64,000 bases of DNA from Pseudomonas sp. ACM7 (GTDB lineage Bacteria; Pseudomonadota; Gammaproteobacteria; Pseudomonadales; Pseudomonadaceae), in the NCBI RefSeq assembly GCF_004136015.1, contig NZ_CP024866.1, positions 2,258,460 to 2,322,459 of the forward strand, written 5' to 3'. The position numbers and the translations under genes are program-made. Below, one piece after another: positions 29,430 to 40,326 of the stretch (within the stretch, counting starts at the first letter, position 1; each line of letters begins with the position of its first letter). The notes beneath the pieces are model-generated. The model was not told the origin of the DNA, searched no databases, and saw nothing but the letters and a program-made list of their open reading frames with translations.

Positions 29430-30200
29430 TTAGCGCATCACGATGCCGCGATGAGCCATGTAGGCCTTGGCTTCCTGCACGGTGTATTCGCCGAAGTGGA
29501 AAATACTCGCCGCCAATACGGCGCTGGCGTGGCCTTCGATAATGCCGTCGGCCAAATGCTGCAGGTTGCCGACGCCGCCGGACGCGATTACCGGAATCCC
29601 CAGCGCATCGCTGATGGCGCGGGTGACGCCCAGGTCGAAGCCGTTTTTCATGCCGTCCTGGTCCATGCTGGTCAGCAGGATCTCACCGGCACCGAGGCCT
29701 TCCATCTTCTTCGCCCATTCAACGGCGTCGAGACCGGTAGGCTTGCGACCGCCGTGGGTGAAGATTTCCCAGCGCGGGGTTTCGCCCGGCAGTGAAACCT
29801 TCTTCGCGTCGATGGCAACGACGATGCACTGCGAACCGAAATGCTGAGCCGCTTCACCAACAAACTCAGGGTTGAATACCGCAGCAGTGTTGATCGAAAC
29901 CTTGTCCGCGCCAGCATTCAGCAGATTGCGAATGTCCTGCACGGTACGCACACCGCCACCCACGGTCAGCGGGATGAACACCTGGCTGGCCATGCGCTCG
30001 ACGGTATGCAGCGTGGTGTCGCGGCCATCGACGCTGGCGGTGATGTCGAGAAAAGTAATCTCGTCGGCACCCTGCTCGTCGTAGCGACGGGCGATTTCCA
30101 CCGGGTCACCAGCATCGCGGATGTTCTCGAACTTGACGCCCTTGACCACCCGGCCGTTATCCACGTCCAGGCAAGGGATGATGCGTTTGGCCAGCGCCAT
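29430..30200 (-). CDS. hisF: Imidazole glycerol phosphate synthase cyclase subunit HisF
   Basis: 256 residues, a full TIM barrel. It accepts ammonia from HisH and converts PRFAR to IGP and AICAR in histidine biosynthesis. The general acid/base aspartates are visible in IPCLDVDNG (Asp12) and the central strand [13 protein letters not shown]. It is the last gene of the minus-strand hisB-hisH-DUF2164-hisA-hisF run, 9 nt after hisA. Confidence 0.97.
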   Translation of the reverse strand: MALAKRIIPCLDVDNGRVVKGVKFENIRDAGDPVEIARRYDEQGADEITFLDITASVDGRDTTLHTVERMASQVFIPLTVGGGVRTVQDIRNLLNAGADKVSINTAAVFNPEFVGEAAQHFGSQCIVVAIDAKKVSLPGETPRWEIFTHGGRKPTGLDAVEWAKKMEGLGAGEILLTSMDQDGMKNGFDLGVTRAISDALGIPVIASGGVGNLQHLADGIIEGHASAVLAASIFHFGEYTVQEAKAYMAHRGIVMR

Positions 30201-30209
30201 GGTCAGTCC

Positions 30210-30947
30210 TCAGCCTTTGTACGAATCGCAGAAAGCTTGCGCTTCAGCGACGTCGAGGGTGCCTTCGTAGATCGCCCGGCCAGTGATGGCGCCGATGATG
30301 CCTGGCGCCCTGGCGTCGAGCAGCGACTTGATGTCACCCAGATTGTGGATACCGCCCGAAGCGATGACCGGAATCTTCGTCGCAGCGGCCAGCGCAGCGG
30401 TGAACGGTACGTTGCAGCCCTGCATCATGCCGTCTTTGGCGATGTCGGTATAAACGATCGCGGACACGCCGTCGGCTTCGAATTGCTTGGCCAGGTCGAT
30501 CACCTGAATGGTGCTGATTTCAGCCCAGCCGTCAGTGGCGACAAAACCGTCTTTGGCATCCAGACCGACGATCACTTTGCCCGGGAACGCGCGGCAAGCT
30601 TCAGCAACGAAAGCCGGATCTTTCACGGCTTTGGTGCCGATGATCACGTAGCTCACGCCCGCTTTCACGTAGTGTTCGATGGTTTCCAGAGAGCGGATAC
30701 CGCCGCCGATCTGGATCGGCAGGTTCGGGTAGCGCTTGGCGATGGCGGTGACCACTTCGCCGTTGACCGGCTGGCCTTCGAAGGCGCCGTTCAGGTCGAC
30801 CAGATGCAGACGACGGCAACCGCCCTCCACCCACTTGGCAGCCATGCTCACCGGGTCATCGGAGAACACCGTGGAATCTTCCATGCGGCCCTGGCGCAGA
30901 CGAACACAGGCACCGTCCTTGAGATCGATAGCGGGAATAATCAGCAT
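30210..30947 (-). CDS. hisA: Phosphoribosylformimino-5-aminoimidazole carboxamide ribotide isomerase HisA
   Basis: 245 residues. A (beta/alpha)8 isomerase with the catalytic Asp8 (IPAIDLKDG) and the second half signature [12 protein letters not shown]. It makes the HisF/HisH substrate [14 protein letters not shown] at 30947 is the conserved start; the frame extends five codons upstream. It lies between the DUF2164 gene (42-nt gap) and hisF. Confidence 0.97.
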   Translation of the reverse strand: MLIIPAIDLKDGACVRLRQGRMEDSTVFSDDPVSMAAKWVEGGCRRLHLVDLNGAFEGQPVNGEVVTAIAKRYPNLPIQIGGGIRSLETIEHYVKAGVSYVIIGTKAVKDPAFVAEACRAFPGKVIVGLDAKDGFVATDGWAEISTIQVIDLAKQFEADGVSAIVYTDIAKDGMMQGCNVPFTAALAAATKIPVIASGGIHNLGDIKSLLDARAPGIIGAITGRAIYEGTLDVAEAQAFCDSYKG

Positions 30948-30989
30948 CTGGCAAACCTTCAAATTCGAGTGTTCAGCTTCGCTCGGAAA

Positions 30990-31250
30990 TCAGTTTTTCT
31001 CGAGCGCCCACAAGTCGCTTTCGATGCTTTCGAACCTCTCTTTGAGGTGCGTCTGCACATCGAAAATCGCCCTGTTGTAATAGTGCGGCGCAATTTCACG
31101 GGTAAACAGCTCAAGGATTTCAGCCGCTTCGAACGAACCCAGGTCCAGCTCGAAGCGATCTTCCATAAAGCGCTTGATCTTGTGATTGGCCTCGTTCTCC
31201 TGTTCAGGAGTGAGGGTCAGGATCGGCGGTTTGGATTTCTTGACGGCCAT
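30990..31250 (-). CDS. DUF2164 protein inside the his cluster
   Basis: 86 residues, highly charged, with the DUF2164 pattern (LTPEQENEANHKIKRFMEDRFELDLG..AAEILELFTREIAPHYYNRAI). The function is unknown. Its ATG directly abuts the hisH stop with no gap, so it is co-translated with the histidine genes. No catalytic motif is seen. It could be a small regulatory or stability factor, but this is guesswork. Confidence 0.85.
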   Translation of the reverse strand: MAVKKSKPPILTLTPEQENEANHKIKRFMEDRFELDLGSFEAAEILELFTREIAPHYYNRAIFDVQTHLKERFESIESDLWALEKN

Positions 31251-31889
31251 TTACCAGCGACCATCCCACGCGGCGAAGTTCTGCAGCAATTGCAGGCCAT
31301 GGGTATGGCTCTTCTCCGGGTGGAACTGCACGGCGAAACGCGAGCCATCGGCCAGCGCCGCGGCGAAATCGACACCGTAGTGACCGCCACCCACCACTTG
31401 CCGCGGGTTGCCGGCAGCGATGTAGTAGCTGTGCACGAAGTAGAAACGCGCCAGGTCCGGAATGTTGTGCCACAGCGGATGTGTGACCGTCTGCTTCACT
31501 TCGTTCCAGCCCATGTGCGGGACTTTCAGGTGTTCGCCATCTTCGTGCAGGTCTTTGCCAAAGAACTTCACCGCGCCCGGAAACAGGCCGATGCAGTCGA
31601 CGCCGTCGTTCTCTTCACTGCTGTCGAGCAAGGCTTGCATGCCGACGCAGATGCCGAGGAACGGGCGGTCCTGGCTGACTTCGCGCACCAGCGAATCGAA
31701 GCCCAGGCGACGGATCTCCGCCATGCAATCGCGAATCGCGCCGACACCGGGAAATACCACCCGGTCGGCTTCGCGAATCACGTCGGCATCACTGGTGATC
31801 AAGACCTTGCCGGCACCGACGTGCTCGAGGGCCTTGGCCACCGAGTGCAGGTTGCCCATGCCGTAATCGATAACCGCGACCGTCTGCAT
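31251..31889 (-). CDS. hisH: Imidazole glycerol phosphate synthase glutaminase subunit HisH
   Basis: 212 residues of class I amidotransferase. The nucleophile Cys81 (FLGICVGMQ) and the late His/Glu pair (AVQFHPEKS) are present. It supplies ammonia to HisF. The start ATG overlaps the hisB stop by 1 nt (TAATG) and its stop abuts the DUF2164 start. Confidence 0.97.
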   Translation of the reverse strand: MQTVAVIDYGMGNLHSVAKALEHVGAGKVLITSDADVIREADRVVFPGVGAIRDCMAEIRRLGFDSLVREVSQDRPFLGICVGMQALLDSSEENDGVDCIGLFPGAVKFFGKDLHEDGEHLKVPHMGWNEVKQTVTHPLWHNIPDLARFYFVHSYYIAAGNPRQVVGGGHYGVDFAAALADGSRFAVQFHPEKSHTHGLQLLQNFAAWDGRW

Positions 31890-32482
31890 TACAGAACGCC
31901 TTTGGTCGACGGCATCTGACCGGCCATGCGGTCATCGAGCTCTACGGCCATGCGCAGTGCGCGGCCGAAAGCCTTGAACACGGTCTCGATCTGGTGGTGG
32001 GTGTTGTGCCCACGCAGATTGTCGATGTGCAGGCTGACGTTGGCGTGGTTGACGAAGCCCTGGAAGAATTCCTGGAACAGGTCAACGTCGAAACCGCCGA
32101 CGGTGGCGCGGGTATAAGGAACATGCATCTGCAGGCCAGGACGGCCGGAGAAGTCGATCACCACGCGCGACAGCGCTTCATCGAGCGGCACGTAGGCATG
32201 GCCGTAGCGACGGATGCCTTTTTTGTCGCCGATGGCTTTGGTGAAGGCCTGACCCAGGGTGATACCGACGTCTTCCACCGTGTGGTGGTCGTCGATATGC
32301 AGGTCGCCCTTGCTGACAATATCCAGGTCGATCAGCCCGTGACGGGCGATCTGGTCCAGCATGTGCTCAAGAAAAGGAACACCGATATCAAATCGAGCCT
32401 TTCCGGTGCCATCCAGGTTGATCGAGGCTTTGATCTGGGTTTCCAGAGTGTCGCGCTCAACTGACGCCTTACGTTCGGCCAT
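31889..32482 (-). CDS. hisB: Imidazoleglycerol-phosphate dehydratase HisB
   Basis: 197 residues. This is the monofunctional dehydratase, without the phosphatase half found in enterobacteria. The metal-binding motifs [25 protein letters not shown] and HNTHHQIE are present. The ATG at 32482 with GGAG 8 nt upstream is preferred over a GTG one codon earlier. First gene of the his run on the minus strand. Confidence 0.97.
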   Translation of the reverse strand: MAERKASVERDTLETQIKASINLDGTGKARFDIGVPFLEHMLDQIARHGLIDLDIVSKGDLHIDDHHTVEDVGITLGQAFTKAIGDKKGIRRYGHAYVPLDEALSRVVIDFSGRPGLQMHVPYTRATVGGFDVDLFQEFFQGFVNHANVSLHIDNLRGHNTHHQIETVFKAFGRALRMAVELDDRMAGQMPSTKGVL

Positions 32483-32651
32483 CACCAGCTCCGCAAAATC
32501 ATTGGGCGAAAAAGGCAGCCATTATAGGGGCGCGGGCGCCAAACAGAAACACGGGAGGTGATTTCACTGACGGAGTGAATCCCGTGTTGTCGGGGATAGA
32601 CATGTCAGTACAAGCCAGCAAACCCAGATTCTGTACCTTGAGGAGATCAAA

Positions 32652-32741
32652 TGTGGGAGCGGGCTTGCTCGCGAAAGCGGTGTGTCAGCCAACATCAATG
32701 TCGACTGACACACCGCTTTCGCGAGCAAGCCCGCTCCCACA
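32652..32741. repeat. REP pair forming a 36-bp perfect palindrome
   Basis: The arms 32653-32688 and 32705-32740 are exact inverse copies around a short spacer. Each contains the GTGGGAGCGGGCTTGCTCGC core plus a GGTGTGTCAG extension. It lies between the 5' side of hisB and the 3' end of the MFS gene. Confidence 0.85.
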
Positions 32742-32752
32742 GGGGTTTTGCG

Positions 32753-34417
32753 TTAGTGGAACAGTACTGCGGTTTTCTGCAGGGTCACCCAAACACCCCA
32801 CGCCAACGGAATACCCACCACCAGCCACGCAGCCACTGCCAAAGGCTTGGTGCCCGCATTCGCTTTCCACTCCAATACGGTGCTGCTGTCAGCCCCCTTG
32901 TCGTGGCCCAGCGCCTGTTCGGCAGCCAGCTCAGCGTCGGTCATGAAGTACTTGTCAGCCACCGGACGCACCAGCAGGTTGCAGATGAAACCCAGCACCA
33001 GCAGGCCCGCAAGGATGTACAGGGTGATGTCGTAAGCCGCGGCGCGTTCAACGCCGATGCTCAACTGATACTCACGCAGGTAGTTCACCAACACCGGACC
33101 CAACACACCCGCCGCCGCCCAGGCAGTCAGCAGACGACCGTGGATCGCGCCGACCATTTGCGTACCGAACAGGTCCGCGAGATACGCAGGGACAGTCGCA
33201 AAACCACCGCCGTACATCGACAGGATGATGCAGAAGGCCGCTACGAACAGCGCAACGTTGCCCAGGTGACCGAGGTTCGGGATCAACGCGTACAGCGCGA
33301 AACCGAGGGCGAAGAACACGAAATAGGTGTTTTTGCGGCCCAGGTAATCCGAGAACGAGGCCCAGAAGAACCGGCCACCGATGTTGAACAGACTCAGCAA
33401 ACCAGTAAATCCGGCAGCAATCGCAGCGATCGAGGCCAGTTGCCCAGCGTCCAGTTGACCAAACGTCTGGTCAGTGCCCAGCAATTTACCGGCGAATACT
33501 TCCTGCAACAGCGGCGAAGCCATGCCGAGGATGCCGATACCCGCCGAAACGTTCAGGCACAGCACCAGCCACACCAGACGGAATTGCGGGGTTTTCCACG
33601 CCACGTTCACGTGGACGTGACGGTGGGTGATCATCGCGTTGGAAGCTTTCTTCGCCGGAGCCGTCCAGCCTTCAGGCTTCCAGCCGGTTGGCGGAACGCG
33701 GTAGGACAGTGCGCCACCGATCATGAACACGAAGTAGATCGCGGCCATCACCAGGAAGCTCTGCCATACGCCGACGCTGGTTGGCGAAGCGAAGTGACCC
33801 ATCAGCGCTGCGGCCAGCGGAGCACCGACCATCGCGCCACCGCCGAAACCCATGATCGCCATGCCGGTCGCCATGCCGCGCTTGTCCGGGAACCACTTGA
33901 TCAGGGTCGAGACCGGCGAGATGTAACCCAGGCCCAGGCCGATACCGCCGATGACCCCGGAGCCGATCCACATCAGCCATATCTGGTGGGTATAGACCCC
34001 CAGCGCTGAAATCAGCAGACCGCCACACCAACACAGTGCCGACACAACGCCAGCCTTACGTGGCCCGGCGTGTTCCAGCCAGCCGCCCCAGATGGCGGCC
34101 GAGCAACCGAGGAAGATGAAGAACAGGGTGTAGATCCAGCCGAGCATCGAGATCGGCCAGTCACATTGGGACGAGAAGACTTGCGAGATGAAGCTCATGT
34201 CCGGCGCGCAGGTCACTGCCTTGGTCACGCCCAGGGCTTTGGACAGTGGCAACCAGAACACCGAAAAGCCGTAGGCCATGCCGATGCACAGGTGGATGGC
34301 CAGAGCGGCCGGTGGTACCAGCCAACGGTTGAAACCGGGCTTGGCGATGATGCGTTCCTTGGACAGGAACGCGGGCTGGTCGGCTTTGAGGCCGTCCGCC
34401 GTGATGCTCGTGGTCAT
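32753..34417 (-). CDS. OFA-family MFS transporter (oxalate/formate antiporter type)
   Basis: 554 residues with about 12 membrane segments. Family features include an NRWLVPPAALAIHLCIGMAYGFSVFW start and GIGLGLGYISPVSTLIKWFPDKRGMATG, the OxlT/OFA signature loop. The C-terminal extension, with a last helix (WLVVGIPLAWGVWVTLQ), is longer than in OxlT. It probably moves small carboxylates across the inner membrane; the substrate is not determinable here. It is monocistronic, with a 218-bp upstream gap to a divergent PanZ-like gene. Confidence 0.88.
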   Translation of the reverse strand: MTTSITADGLKADQPAFLSKERIIAKPGFNRWLVPPAALAIHLCIGMAYGFSVFWLPLSKALGVTKAVTCAPDMSFISQVFSSQCDWPISMLGWIYTLFFIFLGCSAAIWGGWLEHAGPRKAGVVSALCWCGGLLISALGVYTHQIWLMWIGSGVIGGIGLGLGYISPVSTLIKWFPDKRGMATGMAIMGFGGGAMVGAPLAAALMGHFASPTSVGVWQSFLVMAAIYFVFMIGGALSYRVPPTGWKPEGWTAPAKKASNAMITHRHVHVNVAWKTPQFRLVWLVLCLNVSAGIGILGMASPLLQEVFAGKLLGTDQTFGQLDAGQLASIAAIAAGFTGLLSLFNIGGRFFWASFSDYLGRKNTYFVFFALGFALYALIPNLGHLGNVALFVAAFCIILSMYGGGFATVPAYLADLFGTQMVGAIHGRLLTAWAAAGVLGPVLVNYLREYQLSIGVERAAAYDITLYILAGLLVLGFICNLLVRPVADKYFMTDAELAAEQALGHDKGADSSTVLEWKANAGTKPLAVAAWLVVGIPLAWGVWVTLQKTAVLFH

Positions 34418-34635
34418 GGTGTATCCCCCAATTATTAGAATGGTTCGTCAGCGCTCCTCACCCCCAGCCTTTATGCGCACGCATGACTGTTTTTGAGGTG
34501 AAGTTCCATTTTGGTGCGATATCACGTCGCAGAAGGACGGACGAACCGGCAAAGGTTACCATCTGTACGTGACAGAAAAATCAAAGTGACATCACCTTTT
34601 GTATGTCATCAGTTCTCGTACCTGAAGGAGCCCTC

Positions 34636-35040
34636 ATGCCGATCATTGTCGAGCCGCTAAACGAAGCCACTTATCAGGATCAGCAAGATCTGCAGAAGAT
34701 CTACCGCGATGCGCCGGACTGGCTGTTTGCCCCGTTTGCCGGAGATTTGCAGTTGATCGAAAGCTGCCTGCTGGACGGTTCGCTGATCGCCGGCCGCTTC
34801 AACGATAGGCTTTTGGGCGCGGCACGCCTGCAACGGCACTCGGATGCCTGGCGTCTGTCCCAACTATGTATACGAAAAATCACCCGTCGTCGTGGCGTGG
34901 CCGAGCGCCTGGTGAATGAAGCGCAGAAAATGGCGTCGCAATCGGGCGCGACATTGCGCTTGCTGGCGCCTGCCGGGCATCTGGAGGCGCAAGCGCTGGC
35001 GGCCAAACTGAAAATACCGCTGGATGTATTGCCGACGTGA
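34636..35040 (+). CDS. PanZ-like acetyl-CoA-sensing GNAT protein
   Basis: 134 residues of GNAT fold. The segments DQQDLQKIYRDAP, IAGRFNDRLLGAARL and CIRKITRRRGVAERLV closely follow E. coli PanZ, which binds acetyl-CoA and drives PanD maturation and feedback control of pantothenate synthesis. The RRRGVAE pyrophosphate-binding loop is intact. The ATG at 34636 has GAAGGAG upstream; an earlier in-frame ATG at 34603 does not. A PanD role here is inferred by homology. Confidence 0.8.
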   Translation: MPIIVEPLNEATYQDQQDLQKIYRDAPDWLFAPFAGDLQLIESCLLDGSLIAGRFNDRLLGAARLQRHSDAWRLSQLCIRKITRRRGVAERLVNEAQKMASQSGATLRLLAPAGHLEAQALAAKLKIPLDVLPT

Positions 35041-35118
35041 TCGCTGACCGGTCGTCCGCTACGGAGCGCTATACTCCCCGGCTAAATTTCGAATTCGACT
35101 AACTACAAGGACTCGCCC

Positions 35119-37335
35119 ATGAAAGCGTTCGGCAAAATCCTGGGTCTGGTACTTCTCGGGCTGTTGCTGATCATTGTGGCGCTGGGCTTTGCCCTGACCC
35201 ACCTCTTTGATCCCAACGACTATAAAGACGAGATTCGCCAGATAGCCCGCGACAAGGCCCACATCGAGCTGACGCTCAATGGCGATATCGGTTGGAGCCT
35301 GTTCCCGTGGCTGGGCCTGGAATTGCACGAAGCCACCGTCGCGACCCTGGCCAAACCCACCGAGCCGTTCGCTGACTTGCAGATGCTTGGCTTGTCGGTC
35401 CGTGTGCTGCCGCTGCTGCGCCGTGAAGTGCAGATGAGCGATGTGCGCGTCGAAGGCCTGAACCTGCGCCTGACCCGCGACAAGGACGGTCACGGCAACT
35501 GGCAAGACATCGGCAAGGTACCGGCGCCGGCCACTCCGCCCGCGACCACTGGCGAACCAGCGACCGAGACCACCGCCCAAGCGGAAAAACCGGCGCAGCC
35601 GATTCGCCTGGACATCGACAGCCTGACCGTCAACAACGCCCGCGTTGAATACAGCGACGAAAAAACCGGCAAGCAATTCAGCGCCGAAAGCATCCAGCTG
35701 AGTACCGGCCCGGTGCATGACTCCACGAACATCCCGGTCAAGCTCACCGCGTTCCTGGGCACCAACCAGCCGGTCTTGCGTGTCCGTACCGAGCTCAACG
35801 GCGAGCTGCGTTTCGAGCGCGCACTGCAGCGCTACAAACTCGAAGACATGAAACTCTCTGGCGAAGTGGCTGGCGATCCGCTGCAAGGCAAAACCATGAC
35901 CTTCGCCGCCCAGGGCCAGTTACTGCTCGATAAAGCCGCGAACGTCGCCGAATGGACTGGCATCAAGATCTCTGCCAACCAACTGCGCGCATTGGGTGAA
36001 CTAAAGGTCAACGACCTCGACAAAACCCCGCAAATCAGCGGCGGCCTGTCGATCGCCCAGTTCGATCTGGCGAAATTCGTCGACAGCATCGGCCAGAAGC
36101 TTCCGGCGATGGCTGACGGTAGCCTGAGCAAAGTCGAGTTAGTCAGCCGTCTGGCTGGCACGCCGACCAGCGTGGTGCTCGACAACATCAACCTGAAAGT
36201 CGATGACAGCACCTTCAGTGGCCGCATCGCCGTCGAGGACTTCGCCAAACAATCGCTGCGGGCGACCCTCAAGGCCGACACCTTCAACGTCGACCGTTAC
36301 CTGCCGCCAAAATCCGCCGAAGCCAGTAGCGCGACGCAGGTGCGTCAGGCCGAAGTGGCCAGCACCGAAGCCGATGCCTTGGCTGGTCCGGGCAGCACGC
36401 CGCTACCGCAAGCACCGACCAAAGACGCGTGGAGCAACGAGCGCCTGCTGCCGGTGGAACGCCTGAGCAAACTCGACGTAGACGCTGACCTGACCTTCGG
36501 CCAACTGACCCTCGATAAATTGCCGATCCAGAACGCTGCGCTCAAAGCCACAGGCCAAGGCGGTCTGCTAACACTGGAAAGCCTTCGCGGCGACCTGTAC
36601 GACGGCAACTTCGACGCCAAAGGTACGCTCGACGTGCACCAACAGGTGCCAGCGCTGAACATGCAGACGAGCATCAGCAAAGTACCGGTGGAAAAAATCC
36701 TTGAAAGCCAAGGTAAAAATCCACCGGTCAAAGGTCTGGTGACGCTCAACAGCAACCTGACCGGCAACGGCAACAGCCAGAAAGCGCTGATCGAAACCCT
36801 CAACGGCAACGCCAGTTTCGTCATCAACAACGGCGTGCTGCTCAATGCCAACCTCGAACAACAGCTGTGCAAAGGCATCGCCACCCTGAACCGTAAATCC
36901 CTTAGCGGCGAACCTCGGGGCAAGGACACACCGTTCCAGGAGCTCAAGGGCAACCTGACCTTCCGTAACGGCGTGGCCAGCAACCCGGACCTGAAAGTGC
37001 GCATCCCGGGCATGACCGTCAACGGCGACGGCGATGTCGATCTTCGGGTGTTGGGCATGGACTATCGCGTGGGCGTTATCGTCGAAGGCGACAAGAGCGA
37101 CATGCCGGACCCTGCCTGCCAGGTCGGCGAGAAGTTCGTCGGCATCGAGTGGCCGCTGCGCTGCCGTGGTCCGCTGGAACTGGGCGCCAAGGCTTGCCGC
37201 CTCGATAACGAACGCATGGGCGAGGTCGCGAGCAAACTGGCCGGCGAACGGATCAGCGAAAAAATCGACGAGAAGCTTGGCGACAAGGTCAGCCCTGAAC
37301 TGAAAAAAGCGTTGAAGGGGCTGTTCAAGCGATGA
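35119..37335 (+). CDS. AsmA family envelope protein
   Basis: 738 residues. An N-terminal anchor ([24 protein letters not shown]) is followed by a large periplasmic body with an AsmA N-domain ([38 protein letters not shown]) and the C-terminal AsmA_2 region ([32 protein letters not shown]). AsmA-like proteins are linked to phospholipid transfer between membranes and outer-membrane assembly. The ATG follows AAGGA. It overlaps mutY by 4 nt, so asmA-mutY-yggX form one coupled unit. Confidence 0.93.
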   Translation: MKAFGKILGLVLLGLLLIIVALGFALTHLFDPNDYKDEIRQIARDKAHIELTLNGDIGWSLFPWLGLELHEATVATLAKPTEPFADLQMLGLSVRVLPLLRREVQMSDVRVEGLNLRLTRDKDGHGNWQDIGKVPAPATPPATTGEPATETTAQAEKPAQPIRLDIDSLTVNNARVEYSDEKTGKQFSAESIQLSTGPVHDSTNIPVKLTAFLGTNQPVLRVRTELNGELRFERALQRYKLEDMKLSGEVAGDPLQGKTMTFAAQGQLLLDKAANVAEWTGIKISANQLRALGELKVNDLDKTPQISGGLSIAQFDLAKFVDSIGQKLPAMADGSLSKVELVSRLAGTPTSVVLDNINLKVDDSTFSGRIAVEDFAKQSLRATLKADTFNVDRYLPPKSAEASSATQVRQAEVASTEADALAGPGSTPLPQAPTKDAWSNERLLPVERLSKLDVDADLTFGQLTLDKLPIQNAALKATGQGGLLTLESLRGDLYDGNFDAKGTLDVHQQVPALNMQTSISKVPVEKILESQGKNPPVKGLVTLNSNLTGNGNSQKALIETLNGNASFVINNGVLLNANLEQQLCKGIATLNRKSLSGEPRGKDTPFQELKGNLTFRNGVASNPDLKVRIPGMTVNGDGDVDLRVLGMDYRVGVIVEGDKSDMPDPACQVGEKFVGIEWPLRCRGPLELGAKACRLDNERMGEVASKLAGERISEKIDEKLGDKVSPELKKALKGLFKR

Positions 37336-38399
37336 GAGCCGAGCAGTTTTCATCGGCGGTGCTGGACTGGTACGACCGCCACGGCCGCCACGACTTGCCC
37401 TGGCAACAAGGCATCACCCCCTATCGGGTGTGGGTCTCGGAAATCATGTTGCAGCAGACCCAGGTCAGCACCGTGCTGAACTACTTCGACCGCTTCATGG
37501 CCTCGCTGCCGACGGTCGAAGCCCTGGCCGCCGCGCCGGAAGACGAAGTTCTGCACCTGTGGACCGGCCTCGGTTACTACACCCGTGCGCGCAATTTGCA
37601 GAAGACCGCGAAGATTGTCGTCGAGCAGTACGGTGGCGAGTTTCCCCGCGATGTGGAAAAACTCACGGATCTACCGGGCATCGGCCTGTCCACAGCCGGC
37701 GCCATCGCCAGCCTGAGCATGGGCTTGCGGGCGCCGATCCTCGACGGCAACGTCAAACGGGTGCTGGCGCGCTTTACCGCGCAAGAAGGTTATCCGGGCG
37801 AGCCAAAGGTCGCCAAACAGCTGTGGGCCAACGCTGAGCGCTTTACGCCGCATGATCGGGTCAACGCCTATACCCAGGCGATGATGGATCTGGGCGCCAC
37901 ACTTTGCACCCGCAGCAAGCCGAGCTGCCTGCTCTGCCCGCTCGAAAAGGGCTGCGAAGCGCACATGCTTGGCCTGGAGACGCGCTACCCGATCCCCAAA
38001 CCGCGTAAAACCGTGCCACAGAAACGCACGCTGATGCCGATGCTCGCCAACGGCGACGGCGCGATTCTGCTTTACCGGCGCCCTTCCACGGGCTTGTGGG
38101 GCGGTCTATGGAGCCTGCCGGAACTCGATGACCTCGACGACCTGCAACATCTGGCTTCGCAGCATTCGCTGGAGCTTGGCAGCCAACAGGCGCTGCCGAG
38201 CCTGGTACACACCTTCAGTCATTTTCAGTTGTCCATCGAACCCTGGCTGGTTCAGGTCCAGGAGGCCGGCAATCACGTGGCCGAGGCCGACTGGCTCTGG
38301 TATAACCTCGCCACCCCGCCGCGCCTGGGCCTTGCCGCCCCGGTCAAAACCTTGCTCGAACGCGCGGCCGCCGTATTGAACGCAGGAGAGTCGTCATGA
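37332..38399 (+). CDS. mutY: A/G-specific adenine DNA glycosylase MutY
   Basis: 355 residues. An HhH-GPD glycosylase domain carries [29 protein letters not shown] sequence and the catalytic-Asp region [15 protein letters not shown]. The [4Fe-4S] ligands follow the C-x6-C-x2-C-x5-C spacing ([17 protein letters not shown]), and the C-terminal NUDIX-like domain reads 8-oxoG. It removes A mispaired with oxidised G. Coupled by 4-nt overlaps to the asmA-type gene and yggX. Confidence 0.97.
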   Translation: MRAEQFSSAVLDWYDRHGRHDLPWQQGITPYRVWVSEIMLQQTQVSTVLNYFDRFMASLPTVEALAAAPEDEVLHLWTGLGYYTRARNLQKTAKIVVEQYGGEFPRDVEKLTDLPGIGLSTAGAIASLSMGLRAPILDGNVKRVLARFTAQEGYPGEPKVAKQLWANAERFTPHDRVNAYTQAMMDLGATLCTRSKPSCLLCPLEKGCEAHMLGLETRYPIPKPRKTVPQKRTLMPMLANGDGAILLYRRPSTGLWGGLWSLPELDDLDDLQHLASQHSLELGSQQALPSLVHTFSHFQLSIEPWLVQVQEAGNHVAEADWLWYNLATPPRLGLAAPVKTLLERAAAVLNAGESS

Positions 38400-38668
38400 C
38401 CCGCACCATCATGTGCCGCAAGTACAAAGAAGAATTGCCCGCCCTGGAGCGCGCTCCATTTCCAGGCGCAAAAGGTCAGGACATTTTTGACCACGTCTCG
38501 GCCAAAGCCTGGGCAGACTGGCAAAAGCACCAGACCCTGCTGATCAACGAAAAACGCCTGAACATGATGAACGCCGAAGACCGCAAATATCTTCAGGGCG
38601 AGATGGACAAGTTCTTTTCCGGCGAGGAATACGCCAAGGCTGACGGCTACGTTCCGCCGGCTGAATAA
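38396..38668 (+). CDS. yggX: Fe(II)-trafficking / oxidative damage protection protein YggX
   Basis: 90 residues, the usual size. The N-terminus [24 protein letters not shown] contains the conserved Cys7, and the segment [24 protein letters not shown] (here [14 protein letters not shown]) is diagnostic. It protects Fe-S proteins during oxidative stress. The mutY-yggX pairing is shared with E. coli. Confidence 0.95.
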   Translation: MTRTIMCRKYKEELPALERAPFPGAKGQDIFDHVSAKAWADWQKHQTLLINEKRLNMMNAEDRKYLQGEMDKFFSGEEYAKADGYVPPAE

Positions 38669-38771
38669 TCCCGCTTTTTCGAGGGTCGGAACGTAAGCGA
38701 CGGTAATAATTAAAATTTTTTTGAAAACTTTCTTGACGACCCCCTGAAAAACCAGTTTAATGCGCCCCGTT

Positions 38772-38847
38772 GCCCAGATAGCTCAGTCGGTAGAGCAGGG
38801 GATTGAAAATCCCCGTGTCGGCGGTTCGATTCCGTCTCTGGGCACCA
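38772..38847 (+). tRNA. tRNA-Phe (anticodon GAA), CCA encoded
   Basis: 76 nt including the encoded CCA. Acceptor GCCCAGA/TCTGGGC pairs perfectly, the anticodon loop is TTGAAAA, and the T-loop is TTCGATT. Its 3' half is duplicated, in decayed form, at 41233-41276. Confidence 0.97.
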
Positions 38848-38856
38848 AATACCGAA

Positions 38857-38887
38857 AACCCTGAATCGCAAGATTCAGGGTTTTTTT
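38857..38887 (+). terminator. Terminator of tRNA-Phe
   Basis: 11-bp stem AACCCTGAATC/GATTCAGGGTT (38857-38867 and 38872-38882) running into a T run. The same element is repeated at 41282-41312. Confidence 0.9.
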
Positions 38888-39177
38888 ATGTCTGGGATTT
38901 GATGAGGCACTGTTCCAGCCACTATCGAAGCGCCGGACGAAGCATCAATTCCCCACCCCCTGTCGACGCAAGCACGCGCCTGTAACGCTTGCCGAGGCCG
39001 AGTCCCGACAAGCGTCAGGCATTGGTGATCGGCCCTTCTTGATAGTCTCTCGGGCCTGTCGGAACGCTCCATATGCTTTAGCGGAAATGGATGACATACG
39101 CTGATCATCGGATTGGGCAGAATCGGAACAGGAGCTGCCGCATAACCGGGAGCAGATACACAACAGGGATGTAGACA

Positions 39178-40254
39178 ATGATTGACGCTATTAAACCGGA
39201 CGTCGAAACCGCTGAGCTTACTGAACAAGAAATCAGGACTTTCAGCTTTGATACTCGGCAGTCAACATTGCTTCACAAATTCGCCGAAGAACTGGCCGCC
39301 ATCGGCGGGCCACAGGCATCAGGAGCCAAGTCCAAAGCCTCTCTGGCAACCACCGAATTAAAGTCCTCGTTTTCGAAAGACCAATGCGAACTGCTGGGTG
39401 CCTACTCCGACGGTCTTGTTTCCGTGTTGATCTTTGAAGGCCTGCAAAAAATCACCGATGTCAGCCCTCCAAATGAACTGCCAGACCTGACATCCCTGGA
39501 AAATCGATACGACGTCCTTTGCCTGGCCGCCCGTAATCAGATCTTGTTGAAACTGGTGGATAACAGTGCCTTTGCCTATGACATGGACAACGAAGGAAAA
39601 CTGGTTCGATTGGTGGCCAACTTCAAGGGTGGCGGGCTCATCAAAATCAATGCCGAGACGGAAATCAAAGAACTGAGTTCCCATTCCGGCCTCGCACTTG
39701 GTCCGCATACCGAGGCGCCTTACTGGTGCGCCGTGAACGCGAAAGACGGGCACTCGCCCTCTCCGTCGTCGCTCATACTTTCCGCCTTGTGGAACCCGAG
39801 CCTGGAACCTACTCGGATCATTCCACTACCTCCCATACTCGAAAAAATTGGCGTCACCAACTGCCTCGCACTGACCACGGATAACTTCCAGTTCACTCGT
39901 AGTGACTCCTTTGTCAGTGGCAAAGGGGAAGATGGCCGCAACGTTTCGATTCTGGAGTTCGACGACAAGGTCGGGTTCGCAGCCCGCTTTAACTCGTATC
40001 GCTTTTCGGTCAATGACAACGTCTCGACCTTTGTCAAAACGGCTTACACCGCCCTTTGCCGGGGTGTGGGCGAGGCAACCCCGGTTGAATACACACTGAC
40101 CCAGGAGTCGGCCATGGCCATCAATAACATCCGGGCTTTGCACTGTCGCGATGTCATCAAAGACAACAGACGAGTCCTGGTTCGCATTTTCGGACTTTCA
40201 AAATTTTCTTCCCCTCTCGTTATTTCAGAGGACCCGTTACTGCTGCAGGGCTGA
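39178..40254 (+). CDS. Fe(II)/2-oxoglutarate oxygenase, TauD / clavaminate synthase-like
   Basis: 358 residues. The metal-binding motif appears as HTEAPYW (His-x-Glu, as in the asparagine hydroxylase AsnO rather than the usual His-x-Asp). The distal His and the 2OG-binding Arg lie in NIRALHCRDVIKDNRRVLVRIFG. AsnO/VioC-type relatives hydroxylate free amino acids; the substrate here is unknown. The ATG has AGGGAT 8 nt upstream. It is followed 72 nt later by a TSUP exporter, which could carry the substrate or product. It lies in the tRNA-Phe islet. Confidence 0.7.
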   Translation: MIDAIKPDVETAELTEQEIRTFSFDTRQSTLLHKFAEELAAIGGPQASGAKSKASLATTELKSSFSKDQCELLGAYSDGLVSVLIFEGLQKITDVSPPNELPDLTSLENRYDVLCLAARNQILLKLVDNSAFAYDMDNEGKLVRLVANFKGGGLIKINAETEIKELSSHSGLALGPHTEAPYWCAVNAKDGHSPSPSSLILSALWNPSLEPTRIIPLPPILEKIGVTNCLALTTDNFQFTRSDSFVSGKGEDGRNVSILEFDDKVGFAARFNSYRFSVNDNVSTFVKTAYTALCRGVGEATPVEYTLTQESAMAINNIRALHCRDVIKDNRRVLVRIFGLSKFSSPLVISEDPLLLQG

Positions 40255-40326
40255 TTTTTCAAGTATTCAGGCCGTTGAACGACCCGTCATTTGATGACTG
40301 GCCAATAACGATAAAGAGGGAATGTA

